NCBI GenBank assembly: GCA_030762935.1
Contig: CM060899.1
Span: forward strand, 62,236,501-62,300,500
From: Hymenopus coronatus
Taxonomy: Eukaryota; Arthropoda; Insecta; Mantodea; Hymenopodidae
Length of the DNA stretch: 64,000 nucleotides
Direction: 5' to 3'
The notes under the pieces are model-generated. The model saw nothing but the letters and a program-made list of their open reading frames with translations, did no database searches and was not told the origin of the DNA. Positions within the stretch are counted from its first letter, which is position 1. Each line of letters begins with the position of its first letter. Positions 32,501-45,236 of this stretch are shown here, in pieces. A program made the translations under genes and the position numbers.

Positions 32501-34650
32501 TCTACTTTATTCAAATGTTTATATTAATAGTTTATAAAGCTGAACAGTGATAATTATATGCATGCCTCTCATTTCATACAGTGCATTAAGATTACATTTG
32601 TCAGACGATTTAGCTCACGAAGAAACGGGCTTGTTTCCATCATAAACGCTCTCAGCAACTCAGTTTCTCGCTGTATTGCCCAGTCAATATGTACATGCAG
32701 TAGAAGCCTGGAATAGCACAGTCCGAAATACTGCAGATTCGGATTTAATGCAGAAGAAAGTGTGACCACCGAAAAAAATACTGTACTTTTTATTTATTTG
32801 ATTACTTTTGAACATTGAGTTTAAAATCTTACATCGCGGCTCTGAAATATAATTTTTGCCTTCGGCACACCCCTGGTATTGCCATTTGCTAAAATCAAAC
32901 AATATGTGAATTAGTTCTCCAACAAAACTTACTGATGTTTTTATGATAATGCAAAATTAGGTTAATGTAAAATGTTTAGTGTAATTCTACTATAAACTAA
33001 GATGAATTACAGACCTGGAATACACCCCCAGCATAAATGGTGAGTAATTTCATTTAAAAGTGCTGTACTTTATTGTACATCACATACTTAATAATGTACT
33101 ATTTATTATTGCTTGACTGTTTCCCTCCACCTATGCGGGATAATTTTTGTCACTTCTAAGCTTACATTTCGATATACCGAAGAATTATTATAATGCAGGA
33201 GTAAAGTACGTCTCCCAGCAAGTGTTATTTTGTGCTTCTACTGTATTACTGCTAAGAGTGAAGTAACCAAAATATTATATGAGCTTGGAAAAGGTTTAAT
33301 AGTTTCAGAGAATGTTAAGAGAAACCACTCATTTCTGCGCATACTAGTGAAAACCCCAGGTTTCTAGCAGTATAGTTCAATTTTGGTTACACTTAATATA
33401 GAAACTTTTTAAACTTACTGCAGAGCTTGACTTGGCTGTAACAAAGTATTTGTGGACATGACAATGTAAACATGCCAGCCCAAGTCATCTAATTTACCGA
33501 GAATTAGCTGAACATAGCACATGTGCATAGACTCTGGGATCTAAAGACAATTAAATGTTATCACTCAAGCCAAATGGCTTCTATTCGCCTCATATCATTT
33601 CTTTCCCTGAACAGAAGAACAATCTTATAAATTAATGACCCTGTAATTATGGAAGTTAAGACTTGTAACAAAGCCTAAATAATGATTTAAAGAATGAAAA
33701 TGCTTACAGCAGTGTCTTTAAGACAGATATGAACACTTCCTAATGCCCACCCAACCTCCCTTTTTAAGATGCTTTCTTTATAATTTATATTCATTGCAAT
33801 GTCAACAAAGTGCTCTATTTTGTTAATATTGCACATGTACAAAAGAATCTGCCAACTTATATTAGTAAACACTGCAAAAATAGTAATATTTTCACTTTCT
33901 TTTCCAAACACAAATTGCTAAAATACAACTGTATGCTTTATTGTTAAGCTTAAGATTTAGGTGAGAATCTGACCACCTTTACTGTGCAATTTCTGATATC
34001 AAACTAATTTTTTTAAATCAATTCATGATGCACACTAACCTGAATCTACCTTGGGTGAATCTTATAACCACATGACTGTCCTAGAAAAGGTCCTAGGAAA
34101 ACTTGAGTAACCAATCTAAGAAATGGGAACATAGTAGAACACAATCTTGGGTAATTGTTTACTTTAACTATAGACAGATTTTTGCAATTTCACCTTATAA
34201 CGTCCAATTTGCAATGGTTTTTCAATAATTTGAAATATTGTGTTTAAGTTCTGTGTATTGGTTTAGATGCACATACTCATGCACAAAGTGGCATGTCACC
34301 GGTATCTGAAATGGTCCCAGCTGAAACAGAGCTACCAACATATAATTACAAATGCCACTACCAAGTTCCCAGACTCTAAGGTGCAAGGCACAGCCATGGG
34401 ATCTGCACTCAACATCCCAATGATCCATGGCACAGGCAAGAATAAGATTTTAACACTGTGAATCTATCGGCTTTCAAGACCTACTTTAATTTGGCAACAA
34501 ATTCTGGATAAGTGTATAAGGGCAATATGGCACAATTTCTTGGTTTGTTGCTGTCAGCTTTCTTATAAAAGAAAATGTTCTACTTAGGGCAGGTGGATGT
34601 ATTTAAGGCTTTGAATCTGTTAAGAAATGCTCCTGAATCATACATAAAAG
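32501..34650. other. Unassigned sequence
   Basis: No gene, RNA or repeat boundary recognised. Open frames here are short and without motifs. Confidence 0.4.
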
Positions 34651-34654
34651 GCAA

Positions 34655-34810
34655 TACATCAGCAAGCTTTCTCACCTGGAGGTCCCAGGTTCAATTTTGG
34701 CTTAGGCAGGGAATTTTTCTTTAGACAGAATTATTCACTATCCTCCCCAGAAAGTCTGGCAGTATGTATGTGAGAGTTAATGTGTGCTTGAAGAAGAAGA
34801 AGAAGAAAAA
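34655..34810 (+). mobile_element. Probable tRNA-derived SINE with (GAA)n tail
   Basis: GGAGGTCCCAGGTTCAATTTTGG resembles a T-arm/B box, followed by AGGCAGGGAATTTTTCTT and a (GAA)n tail near 34790-34808. The A box is weak. Confidence 0.4.
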
Positions 34811-35961
34811 ATCCAGGTACACCTAGTCAACAAATTGTTAATAAAGCAAACTCCTGATATGACCTTAGATGTTAATGGGGGCTATATAAATGAAACAATA
34901 AAAAGCTAACATGTGCATTTTTATTGCTTCCTGGAAGTTTCTAGACTGTGATAAATATGAAAATTTTGATGAAAATATTTTTTTGGAAACTGCATTTTAA
35001 GTTGTTCTTCCACACGGAAGATCTTAGGGTTTAGCTTCCCAAACCCCTCAGCTATTTTTACAGCGTAAGTCCCTACTTCAGGGTGAGCCTGGGAGTAGTG
35101 TCACCAAATAACCTTAAATAATTGGGCAGATAGTCACACACCCTTATCAATCATATTTACACTTGAACATGCATCCTGCCAAGTAACCAAAAAATTCCAC
35201 ACAATGAAAAAAAACTTCTCTGACAGTGTCAATCAAGATACAGATCCCATTATGCCATACATCTGGTACATTTATCAATTAACAGTTGTTAAGCAACCCA
35301 AAATAACATGTGAGCACATCACATGATCAAATCCTTGAATATTATTGGTTATTACATAGTTTCATACCATTGGGCAGAACATTAACCAAGACCATAATAT
35401 AATAGAACATCAAAAGCTATACATTTGCTCAGACAGGAAACTGTTCTAATTGATAAAAATTGTCAATATGAATGACTTATAAACCAATCACTTCCAGAAC
35501 ACAGTCTATTGAATAACATAGCCAAAATTAAACTGTAAGTATATCCAAACCTTAAAAAATCAATAAATCTGTTCTTAACTTTATGTAAACAATTACTCAA
35601 TTTTATGTTTATATGTGAAGTAACCTTAAAGAACAAGCTTGGCTTTTATACCCAAATGTTACTTTTCTGTGAATGCTTATCATAAGTAAAAGTTATCGAA
35701 GCATTTCATAAATTCTATGAACATAAATATATAAATTAACAACCTGAATGAGTCCAGGAGATAAACTAATCACACTTTGTGCAGAACTTAAATATAAACG
35801 TTATGCAACTATCAGAATAATAAATTTAGAAGTGCATCTTATTAACTTTCAGCATCAGCAGTACGAACATATTTTTAAATATGGAGTACAGCAACATACT
35901 GTAGGTCACCCAATTCTTAAATTGTTAAGAAAGCATGAACTTTTTTGGTGTACAGTAGCGT
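34811..35961. other. Region downstream of Lines (3' UTR and intergenic)
   Basis: It follows the Lines stop on the minus strand. The poly(A) site was not located and no other gene is seen. Confidence 0.4.
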
Positions 35962-37761
35962 TTAATGCTCACTGTTACGTTCATACATGTGCTCACATTT
36001 CTCAAGCAACCTGAGTACTGGATTAATATTGTATGGAAAAAGAGCTTTTGATACCAGCCTGTCTATAGCAAGACGTAATCTAATTAAGACAGTCATAGTA
36101 TCATCTAGTTCACGGCCACAACAAGCCTTAAATTCCTCCCAGTTTCGGCGGACAAATTTTAAGAATCGTAACAGGTACAGAAGAAAGCATGTCTCATTGG
36201 ATACTAACAAATCCAACAATACATCTGGGTCATGAGATACTGCTCGCAGAAACTGCACAAATGTTGTTGCGGGACTCAATGTATGCCTGAGATCAAGCTG
36301 GGCTGTATTTCGATAGAATAATCCTACAGCTACATCCAAACAGCAAACCATGCCTTCAATGAGAGCATCATCTTGATCTGCAAACAACTGGACTACCCAC
36401 TGTGCTAATGGAGTTTCTGGATGGAAAGGCAGTAAAGTCTTAACACAGTTGTCAAGCTGCCTGAGCACCTCACGTATACTGCGTTCTATCATGGCCATAT
36501 CTGCATCTACATCATCTGCCTCTGAACCAAGAGAACTATCACTTGAACTATCACACCGTGTTTCTTTCACTGTTACTGCCACACTTTTTAAAACTAATAA
36601 AGATATTTTCTGCAGAAGAGGACGATCTCCATCTCCAGCACCACCTCCAAACCTACCACTACCACCTCTGTATGGAAGTGTATCCAAAAGGTGCCAATCT
36701 TTTACACTGCGCACAACCAAATGAGCTAGAGCACAAGGTTCTTCTGCCAAAATATCTTGTAATGCTAATGTGCTACCATAGCAGAGAACCTCGTTAAACA
36801 ATCCCAGCAAATGTTTCCAAATGCCTGGAGGAACAGAAGAATTTAATAGCACCACAAAATTATCAAGATGTGCATAAAACGGCTTTGTATCAACAACAGA
36901 GAGGTTTGCCTTTACTGAAATTATTGCTTCCCAGAGACCTAAAAATGTTACAATAGTTGATTCATGTTCGTTTGAGTATGCACCTATCATTCCATCGAAT
37001 TTTTTCACAATAGCAGGCCATTTTGCCTCTAAAGCTTTGATACACTGACATTTAACCTGGCTAGTGTCCAATCCTTCAGGATCTTGCAAGCTGACCACCA
37101 TACATGTATTTGGAGGCCTATCTTCTGTACTATCTTCTAATGGATGACTGTCTAGGTCTTTCCATTCCACAACATGTTTTATAACCTCTAATGAAAATGA
37201 AATTTTTTGTGGATGTGTTGTCACTAATGTATTCTCAGTTAAACTTTCCAACCAACTTGGATTCACATGAGACTTTGATACAATGAGAAATGCTGAAAGA
37301 GCTCTGCTTGCTGTAAAACATATAAAAGGATCTGTATGTGACGAAAATTCAATAAGTTGCTCAATAAGTCCATAATCATTACGGACAAGTGCATCACATG
37401 TTTCGCTTATTCTGGTGCACATGAGACCTTTTGCATTTTGCTTTACTGCAACTTCACACAATAACTGTAATGTACTGACAAACAACAGTATATGATCACG
37501 GCTCCATTCTGCAAGTGTTGGTACATGATAGTCTCCATGATTATCTGATACCAATCTAACTCCCTGGAATGGTTTTCTGAGACTACTTTCTGACACTGGA
37601 CACAAGCACTGGTTTAACAAATGCTGCTGTATTGTCACCAACTCTTGGTCTATGCCGTCTGTATCACTATCATTACCGAGACCATTTTCATTAACTTTCA
37701 GCTTCTTCTTTACCGGCTCATCCATGATTGGCACCGGTGGTACAGATCTTTTAAGTACCAT
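35962..37761 (-). CDS. lin: Protein Lines (LINS1 family), complete 599-aa reading frame
   Basis: Lines is a conserved metazoan protein; in Drosophila it acts in the nucleus downstream of Wingless/Hedgehog and with Bowl/Drumstick in patterning (family knowledge). Seen here: a 599-codon frame without introns. The open frame extends to a TTG at 37785, but the first ATG is at 37761, and an in-frame TGA at 37801-37803 bounds it upstream. A second ATG at codon 13 (MDEPVKKK) is an alternative start. Residues 18-22 (KKKLK) resemble a nuclear localisation signal. Residues 365-380 form a Gly-rich loop and 404-422 a Ser/Asp-rich linker. Residues 511-537 (DPDVLLDLLVSNETC and the following LLYLLRFLKFV) match the Lines N-terminal domain signature, and 555-595 (LIRLRLAIDRL, LFPYN, LLEKCEHMYE) the short Lines C-terminal domain. 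It is shorter than Drosophila Lines. The codons look intact and it is the only long clean frame in the window, so I take it as a functional gene. Confidence 0.9.
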   Translation of the reverse strand: MVLKRSVPPVPIMDEPVKKKLKVNENGLGNDSDTDGIDQELVTIQQHLLNQCLCPVSESSLRKPFQGVRLVSDNHGDYHVPTLAEWSRDHILLFVSTLQLLCEVAVKQNAKGLMCTRISETCDALVRNDYGLIEQLIEFSSHTDPFICFTASRALSAFLIVSKSHVNPSWLESLTENTLVTTHPQKISFSLEVIKHVVEWKDLDSHPLEDSTEDRPPNTCMVVSLQDPEGLDTSQVKCQCIKALEAKWPAIVKKFDGMIGAYSNEHESTIVTFLGLWEAIISVKANLSVVDTKPFYAHLDNFVVLLNSSVPPGIWKHLLGLFNEVLCYGSTLALQDILAEEPCALAHLVVRSVKDWHLLDTLPYRGGSGRFGGGAGDGDRPLLQKISLLVLKSVAVTVKETRCDSSSDSSLGSEADDVDADMAMIERSIREVLRQLDNCVKTLLPFHPETPLAQWVVQLFADQDDALIEGMVCCLDVAVGLFYRNTAQLDLRHTLSPATTFVQFLRAVSHDPDVLLDLLVSNETCFLLYLLRFLKFVRRNWEEFKACCGRELDDTMTVLIRLRLAIDRLVSKALFPYNINPVLRLLEKCEHMYERNSEH

Positions 37762-37924
37762 GAACACTACTTTTGTGATCAACAAAATTGGAAAACCATG
37801 TCATGTTATATTTCTTGAAGAATTAGGAACCAAAGTCTGCAACCCAAATTGGTGTTGCGCTTTGGCTATCATTTTACCCGTTAGCAATTGCTTCATATCC
37901 TTTCTCCATTGTAAACTGCCGAAT
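37762..37924 (-). other. lin: 5' UTR part of the Lines coding exon, with upstream splice acceptor
   Basis: Read on the minus strand, a pyrimidine-rich tract ending GGTTTCAG (AG at 37926-37925) precedes this leader, so at least one non-coding exon probably lies further upstream (position above 37926). The in-frame stop at 37803-37801 shows the leader does not extend the protein. The first exon and promoter were not located. Confidence 0.5.
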
Positions 37925-37925
37925 C

Positions 37926-39789
37926 TGAAACCAATAACAAAAATTATAAACACTGTGATGAGATTAATTCATTGCACTCACTCACTTACTTCAGCTGATT
38001 AATAGAATACCGTATCTTGCTTTACCAACTCAGCACAAGGAGACATAATTACAGATTATTAAATTTATTTTACTTAATGACTTTAGCCTACTTTTTCATT
38101 CCATGAATGAAATTATCAAGGTGGGTAAGCTTCATTGTGCAGATTTGCAAATTTATTGTTTAGCTCAATGAGACTCATACTTTATAAACCTAAAATATGA
38201 TAATTTTAATTATAAAATAAAAGAACAGGAAGAAACTTACAGATCACCCATTTTATACCCTAATTATAACGTATCTCATACACTTTCCCATACATTCACA
38301 TAATACAACCATCTTGAACAATATGACGCTGTTATCAAACTAACATCAGTTCTGTTGGTTTTCATGATAAGCTATATAAATATATACAGAGTTTAGAACT
38401 TGAATTAAGGTACCGTTTGTTGGACAGGTATAATTAAGATTTACATAAGAGCAAGCCAGTAGCAAATACAAATTAATTTGTGTACGGGTTTTCTTAGCTT
38501 TGATTGGGGTAGTGTATTTGGCATCCGGGTTTAAAGTGGAGAATTCAGGGTTGCCAAATATATATATCTTCCTGTTCCACTTTACTGCGGAGATTTGACA
38601 ATTGAAATTTTACATTAGGGAACGATTAAGTAAGTTTGAGTCTCAGTTGGGTATTAATTACCACAGATTTTATAAACTTTTCGAAAATTTGCGGTACTCT
38701 AGTTGCACGGTATCGTTTAATGTAGTAATTAATAGTCCAAACCTGTGACGTACATTTGACAAATAAGCAGCGGATTCTTACAGTAGTGTTGAGAGCAGTC
38801 GAATCTGTCAAATTTTAAAACTGCAGTTTGGATAGGAATTCTCTTGTCTGCAGTAAACTTTAATGTACATTTAAAGCCGACTTGGCAATATTGTTCTTGA
38901 TCCTGCATTTCGCACTCCCAGAATTCCTCTGGTGGCTAGGTGTGGCAGCCATATTTTGATGTGGGGTCAGGGGGATAGAAGTACTGTTGTGTTGCGATGA
39001 AGTGGCTACAAAATTAACATTAAGCATAAATAGGTAAGATAAAAGGAAGAGGTGCCTGTAGTTCACACTGCACATTAAGCGTGTGTTTTGAACTGCATTT
39101 GCGATAAAAATGTAAGCTCGTGTGTGGTTTTTTTATATGATAGGTTAACCAAAAAATTTGGTATATTTATGCTGAAAATACATCCTAATATCGATCAGAG
39201 TTCGGAATTTAAAATTATCAAATTTTAAATATTGCTTTACACGGTATTGTGCAGTAAATGCAGCTTATTGCACCTGATTTCTAGTTGGGAGATGCATATT
39301 TGACGTAATGACGTACAAAATTCACATCAGGCAGGATGCAGTACCAAAATGTCAATTACTCCAATGTCCACTGGTGAACATCTTGGTAGGTAAGTAAAAT
39401 AGAACGCGGCAAAGATAATCTAAGAACATAGATGGTGCTCTGTTAAACACTTTTGTTTTAGAAGATAAGAAATTTATCTCAACATGTATACTTATTAATA
39501 TTCAGTTGTATAATCTAATTGATAAATGAGGCAATTCTTATTAACTGAATATGTTATAACTCCCCCTTGTGACTTGCGACTACTGTATTGGCCCGGTAAG
39601 GCCTAACTCTATGGTGTCTTGCTACCAGGGTCACTAATTAAATAGAATTAATTTCATTTCTCTTTGTGTTACTTCGAAAATACAATTATATCTAAAATCC
39701 ATAGCTGATTTAAATTTTAACAATTTTCACCGTTAAAGCTATTTTGCCAATTCCATAAGTGATTTGATTTGGTACATTTGTTATTCTCC
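37926..39789. other. Upstream of the Lines coding exon
   Basis: It probably holds the Lines leader intron and first exon on the minus strand, but no promoter motif stands out and no other gene is recognised. Confidence 0.4.
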
Positions 39790-39960
39790 ATTACAGCTGC
39801 TTTGTAGTTGTTTACTAGTCTAGATATTAAAAACTTTTAGGACTCCAATCCGCAAAGCATAGCACAAGGTGGAGGGCCCTAAGCTGCAAAGTGTAGCCAA
39901 GGGATATTTTTACCAGTAGAGTAGTGGCACAGTTGTACCTGAAGATCTCAGAAAAATTAA
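39790..39960 (+). repeat. Family G dispersed repeat copy
   Basis: It matches 4705-4960: TTTGTAGTTGTTTACTAG, GGAGGGCCCTAAGCTGC, AAGGGATATTTTT. A looser remnant lies at 40250-40500. Confidence 0.5.
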
Positions 39961-40838
39961 TTTGAAGACAGGGAGGAGGAATTTCAAAACTAAGTAGGTT
40001 AATGAAAACTGCATTATGGCTTTATTTTTTTCCACGCTTAATGCCTGTAATAATTTCTAGCAACATCTCGGCTTCATCCTTAGTGTATGATCTTTTTCTA
40101 ACTCAATACCTTGCTGATACTGTAGGTATTTCTTAAATGTTATCTGTACAAATTTCAGTAAGCCTTGCAGCTAATACCTCTGTACTACGAAACATCTGCC
40201 TTAAATAAGTGTAATACTTGTATGCCATATACTGAAGTTAAGTAGCCAACATGTGACCAACTAATACTGCAGAGAGTAGTGCTGCTAGATATGGAGCCTT
40301 AAGCCACACAGCTAGCCCAATGTTGAGCCTTAAAATGTAGCAAAGGGACCTGCGCATCACAAGACCCCAATCATCCAGGGCGTAGCCTATGGGTCTCTCC
40401 AGTCGTTTGTTGGCATTAGGCAATGCAACATGTTTTCATCGCTTTTTATAGTAATTTTCTCTATAAAAGAAAACATCCTATTTAGGGTGGGCGGATTACA
40501 GGCTCCTAAGTGTAAACGACTACTCCTGATTTAAATACTAGGGCAATTTAATCATTATTTGATTTTCTTAAAATTAAAATCTGTAACAAGCATAAGAGAA
40601 AGTTCCAAAATTTGAGAGTTAGAATCAAGATAGACTGCAGTCTTCTCTGCTACAGTGAAGATTTACTGTTTATATTACTTTTGCCAAATATGTTTACCAT
40701 GTAAACAATCTATTTTGAATGAAAATCCCGTAAGTATTCCTAATACTCTGAAATTACCTAACAAACTATTTTACACTTACAGCTATCCTATTTTACTCTA
40801 TCTCCATTAACCATATAAATGGAACTCATTTTTTAAAT

Positions 40839-41538
40839 ATACAGAAATGCTCTTCACCCAAACTTGCTGATACAAAATAAAGTAACTGCATAACTCTTGT
40901 ACAATGCAGTGAAATTAAAACTTTTTTGGTGGATGAGTTTGTTGATTGATGAAAAATAGACTACTTCTGTTAATTAAAATGAAAGGTATGATTTTTTTTT
41001 AATATAGCTCTTATATGTTTATTGAAAAATGATTTTTAAATTTTAAAAAAAATAACTAATCCATATGCATAAAATAAAGCCTATTTAAGTGCAAATGGGA
41101 GGTAAAAATTTCAGCCCTTAGTGTCAATTAGTTTCTGAGATAATGGGGCATTTGTGTTGAAAATTTTACTTCTTCAGAAACTGTTTTCAAACATAAAATT
41201 AAAAAGAAAATGTAACCTAAATTTCCAAACACAACTTCACAGTACTTCAAAACTCTCACATGAATACCTGAAGTAAAACTTTCCAATCAAAATAAAAATA
41301 TCTCTTCTCTAATGCTAATATTTACAAAATTATTAATGTTTTACCAAGTGAGTGTACTAAAATATTCTAAAAAAACTACAATGCAGGATTATTTTCAAGA
41401 ATATTTTTAAACTATTTACAATTGGTGTACCTGTATGAAAGTTATACCAAAATGATCGGAAGATTCAAAATTTTCATATGCAATTAAAACATAGAAATGG
41501 AAAAATAATTATGAAAATCACATTTCGACTCCCCTTAA
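40839..41538 (-). mobile_element. piggyBac-like MITE, second copy
   Basis: The reverse strand from TTAA (41535-41538) reads GGGGAGTCGAAATGTG, then matches 24101-24638 through TCAGAAACTAATTGACACTAAGGG. The other end is degenerate (AAATGCTC near 40850). Confidence 0.6.
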
Positions 41539-42030
41539 ATGGGTAAAGTTATTAATAGTCTGTTTTTTGGGAGTTAGTCAACTAGGCTCCTAACCTTTCA
41601 GTGGCGGGGTATAAGTAGCTTTTTTGAATGCATGACTGATTATGGCATAACTACCTTATGAGCCAAATATGTGGTGTACACAGTTCAAAGCATTCTCACA
41701 TGAAACTTTTTTTCCTGCTCTATCAATACTATTTTACATTAGCAACGCCTGATGGTAGCTCATGTGGTAGAAGGTCACTAGAAGGCAGCAACATTAATGC
41801 TTCTTACCACTTGTTATAATCCATTAATCCTGCCGTCTTGTGGCTTTGGCACATGTAAGGAAGTGGAACTGTATATTTCAGCCTATCCATATTTCCCCTC
41901 AGAAGGCTGCAAGCTAGAAGTGGTACACAGATGGTTTGTGCTTCGGGGGCAATTTTTCGCCATTCCCTCCGAAAAATTGCTATCTTAGCCTGCATCATGC
42001 ATATTTTAAACATGTCAGGCAGATGAGTGG
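41539..42030. other. Unassigned sequence
   Basis: No gene recognised. Confidence 0.35.
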
Positions 42031-42675
42031 TTATTTATATTTGCTCAGATAGTGGAGTAGTTTTGAAAGTCCTTACACAGCTAAATGGCATCCAGATTGG
42101 TGTGGGAGTGCCAAAGGATGTTGGACAGACTTTGGGCCCATGGACAGGCTACCCTTGCCTGGATTCCAGGTCATACAGGCATCAGAGATGGCAGACAGAT
42201 GGCTAAGTGGGGAGCAGGTCTTGCTTTGGTAGGACCCAAGCCCTTTTGCAGGGTGTCCTCCAGTATGAGATAAGATGTGAACTAACTAGGGCTGACTCTT
42301 GAGATTTGGATAAAGTCAAATACCACCAGACAAGTCTATGATTTTATTCCCGGGCTGGGCGACAATCTAAGTCAGGCTCAGAACGGTTGTTGGCTCTCTC
42401 ACTGGACTCAACACTATGAGAGGACACATGCTTGATGGGGCTAATTCATGACCCCATATGGATTTTGAAACCTCCCAGCACATTCTATGTGAGTGCAAGA
42501 CTTTCACTTTGCACAGGTCTGTAATTCTGGAGTCTTCTTTTTGGAACCTGTGGAGAGGCAGATATCGGGTTTGGTCCAATGTTTTGAGACCATTGGACTT
42601 GTTTGAAGCCTAGTTTATGAGGTACAAAGGACTCCAGGAGCCTACATGCGAGGCCTTGTTAGATGCCACTCAGCT
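42031..42675 (+). pseudogene. LINE (R1/LOA-like) RNase H and C-terminal remnant
   Basis: The frame at 42085-42270 reads SRLVWECQRMLDRLWAHG, LAWIPGHTGIRDGRQMAKWG and ALVGPKPFC: RNase H C-terminal motifs of a LINE. Upstream, CSDSGVVLKVLTQLNGI (42040-42090) is the DSxAxLKAL segment in another frame. Downstream pieces (TRQVYDFIPGLGDN, LEPVE) continue the C-terminus to a stop near 42610. Confidence 0.7.
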
Positions 42676-42680
42676 CCATA

Positions 42681-43475
42681 TTACTTTCTCTACACATAAT
42701 ACGTACATGTATAGAGAAGATATAGTAATGCACCCAAAAATTTGATACCGAGATTTTACCCGAAATACATGTTTTGGGTCCCCATGAATCCAAAAAAAGC
42801 GTTTGTAGAAAAATTCCATGTGTGTGTCAGAAATGAAAACTTGGTATTGAAGTTTGGTATCTTCAAAGGATGCGACACAAAGATTTTCAAGAAAATACTG
42901 CCTACTACCCTTTACATGGAAAATTTTTTCAAAAATTTTGATTTTCTCAAAAATGGCTTGAACAATTTTGATTAAAAAATTGTGTATTAAAGATATTTGC
43001 CTGTGAAATAAAAATGTATATCTTGAATTTTCTGGGAATAGCCTCTGAAGACTACTTTATTCTGGAGGAATTTTGCATAACTGCTAAACTGTTAAGAGAT
43101 GGGACAAAAATTTACCACATAAAAAATGTAGAGCACATTAAAACACACAGTTTGTTATACATATATTTTTCGTGGAGTTTATCTTTTTTGAGATGTTCCT
43201 TGTTTCTGGTTTCAGCTTTAAAAAACTTATTTTTTCCATACAGGAATTTGTCAACTCTTGTCCATACAAACAAAGGAACTTGTCACCTAGCAACCTTTTT
43301 TTGACTATCGCTTTAACCTATGGTATTCCCTTATTTTGCTTCTACTTACAAGGAAGCAAGTAATGAGACTATTTCTGCTAATTTTTTCTCCATTAGCATG
43401 AAGTAAATAGTAGCATAAGCTTTTTAACAATTTGTTGTAGAGAAAGTCATGTGATTGGAACACATCAGATTATTT
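42681..43475 (+). repeat. Family T repeat, near full length
   Basis: It starts ACTTTCTCTACACATAATACG right after the LINE remnant and ends GTAGAGAAAGTCATGTGATTGG. Confidence 0.78.
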
Positions 43476-43699
43476 TTAACTGAAATTCAATTACTTTGTC
43501 CATGCCTTAGAATGCTGTACTTATTGATGTATGCAACAAACGTTTAACCATCCACAAAACTACCCTTGGTTTTGCTAGACAACTTCTTTGTGGGAAAAAT
43601 TAAAAAGCAAAGGGGTAAGTAATACATTTATAGGATTAATATGGAGAATGAGTTCTGTATAAAACTGCCAAAGAATAAGCTAATTTAATGTCTACAGAG

Positions 43700-44092
43700 T
43701 AAGACAGTTCAGTAAAGCATGGTTGTAAACTTAGTCCAGTGCTATTTAACCTATATACCGACAATATTCTAGAGGTGATACAGAGGTATAATATACACTC
43801 AGTAGTCAAAATTCCAGGATTATTGTTTGCTAATGACTTGATAGTTGGGTCCATATCATGTGGAAGTTTGAGGAGGGCAACTGCGGCAGTAGTAAATACT
43901 TTTGTAGAAAATGGGGGCTTAAAGTAAATGAAAAGATAATGGGTTTTAAAAAAGGGTACAGATTATGTAAGGGTGAGAAGTGACAGATTAGTGTAAGAGA
44001 AATTTAGATTGTAAGGAGATTTGACTACCTGGGGATTAGACTAAGTTCTAATGGAAGCTGGAGTGGAGAAAAAAAAAAAAAATAATGTGATA
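43700..44092 (+). pseudogene. LINE-1w reverse transcriptase fragment
   Basis: SPVLFNLYTDNILEVIQ and IPGLLFANDLIVGS (RT box; the usual FADD has become FAND), then VNTFVENGGLKVNEK and FDYLGIRLSSNGSW. The first Asp of the catalytic pair is changed, and stops occur. Confidence 0.7.
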
Positions 44093-44093
44093 A

Positions 44094-44960
44094 CACAGAA
44101 AATTCTGTGTTACATTCACATGACTATCTCTATCTCTATATTTCTGTAACAAATGATTGTTAAAAGCTTATGCTTCTATTTACTTCATACTAATTGAGAA
44201 AAAATTAGCAGAAATAGTCTTATTACTTGCTTTCCTGTAAATAGAAGCGAAAAAAAGGGAGTACCATAGGTTAAAGTGATCAAAAGCGGGTTGCTATGTG
44301 ACTGAAATTCCTTTGTTTGTATGGACAGGAGTCGACAAATTCTTGTGAGAAAAATGTAAGTTTTTTAAAGGTGAAACCAAAAACAAGGAATATCTAAAAA
44401 AAGAAAAAAAAAATATAATAATAATGATCAACTGCACAAAAAATTGTATATAACATATATTTTGTGTTTTAAGTTTTTGTCACTCTCTTACAGTTTCACA
44501 GTCATGCAAAATTCTATAAAATTCATCTAGAATAAAATAGTCTTCAGAAGCTATTCCCAGAAAAGTCAAGATATACATTTTATTTGTCAGGTAAATATCT
44601 TTAATATACAATATTTTAATCAAAACCGTTTGCGCCATTTTTGAGAAAATAAACATTTTCGAAAAAACGTTCCATGTAAAGGGTAGTTTGGGGTGGGGGA
44701 ATTTTTCTCAACATCTTAGTGTCGCATCTCTGGAAGATACTAAACTTAAATATCAAGTTTGGTATTTACTGACTTTTCGTTTTTGAGTTACCGTGTTCAC
44801 AGACACATGGACACACACACAAGGACCTTTTTCCAAAAATGCTCTTTTATACAGGGGACCCTAAAACGTGTATTTCCAATGAAAGCTCAGTGTCAAATTT
44901 TTGAGTGGAGTGCAATACCTTCTCTATACACTATGTACATAGTACCTGAAGAAAAAGTAA
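44094..44960 (-). repeat. Family T repeat inside the LINE
   Basis: It runs from CATTCACATGACTATCTC to the hairpin CTCTATACACTATGTACATAG at about 44922-44942. The LINE sequence resumes after it, repeating about 80 bases. Confidence 0.75.
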
Positions 44961-45236
44961 AGAAGTGGCAGAATAATGAAAGAGAAATATAGGTTGTAGA
45001 GTTGATTACCTGAGGATTAGACTAAGTTCTAATGGAAGTGAGCAAATTAAGAAGAATATAGCAAAAGGAAAAGTGACCATGCATGTTATAAGGTCATGTA
45101 TATGAAAACTGCCAGAAGTGCATGTTAAATGTTTTGAAAGAATTTATATGGCCATAGTGGAAAACAAAATGCTATATAAGGCAGAGTATGGCGAGTAGAA
45201 GAAGCTTGTAGAAAGGTTAATAAAATTAATAAATTT
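44961..45236 (+). pseudogene. LINE-1w fragment (RT thumb), continued
   Basis: LRLSSNGSEQIKKNIAKGK, TMHVIRSC, VHVKCFERIYMAIVENKML: the segment after the RT catalytic core. About 80 bases at its start repeat 43975-44057. Confidence 0.55.

Noticed and set aside
36449..36724. Plus-strand open frames inside Lines
   Set aside because: They are shadows of the 599-codon Lines frame on the other strand.
38860..39075. A small secreted protein on the minus strand
   Set aside because: A short hydrophobic N-terminus alone is not enough; no family, splice or context support.
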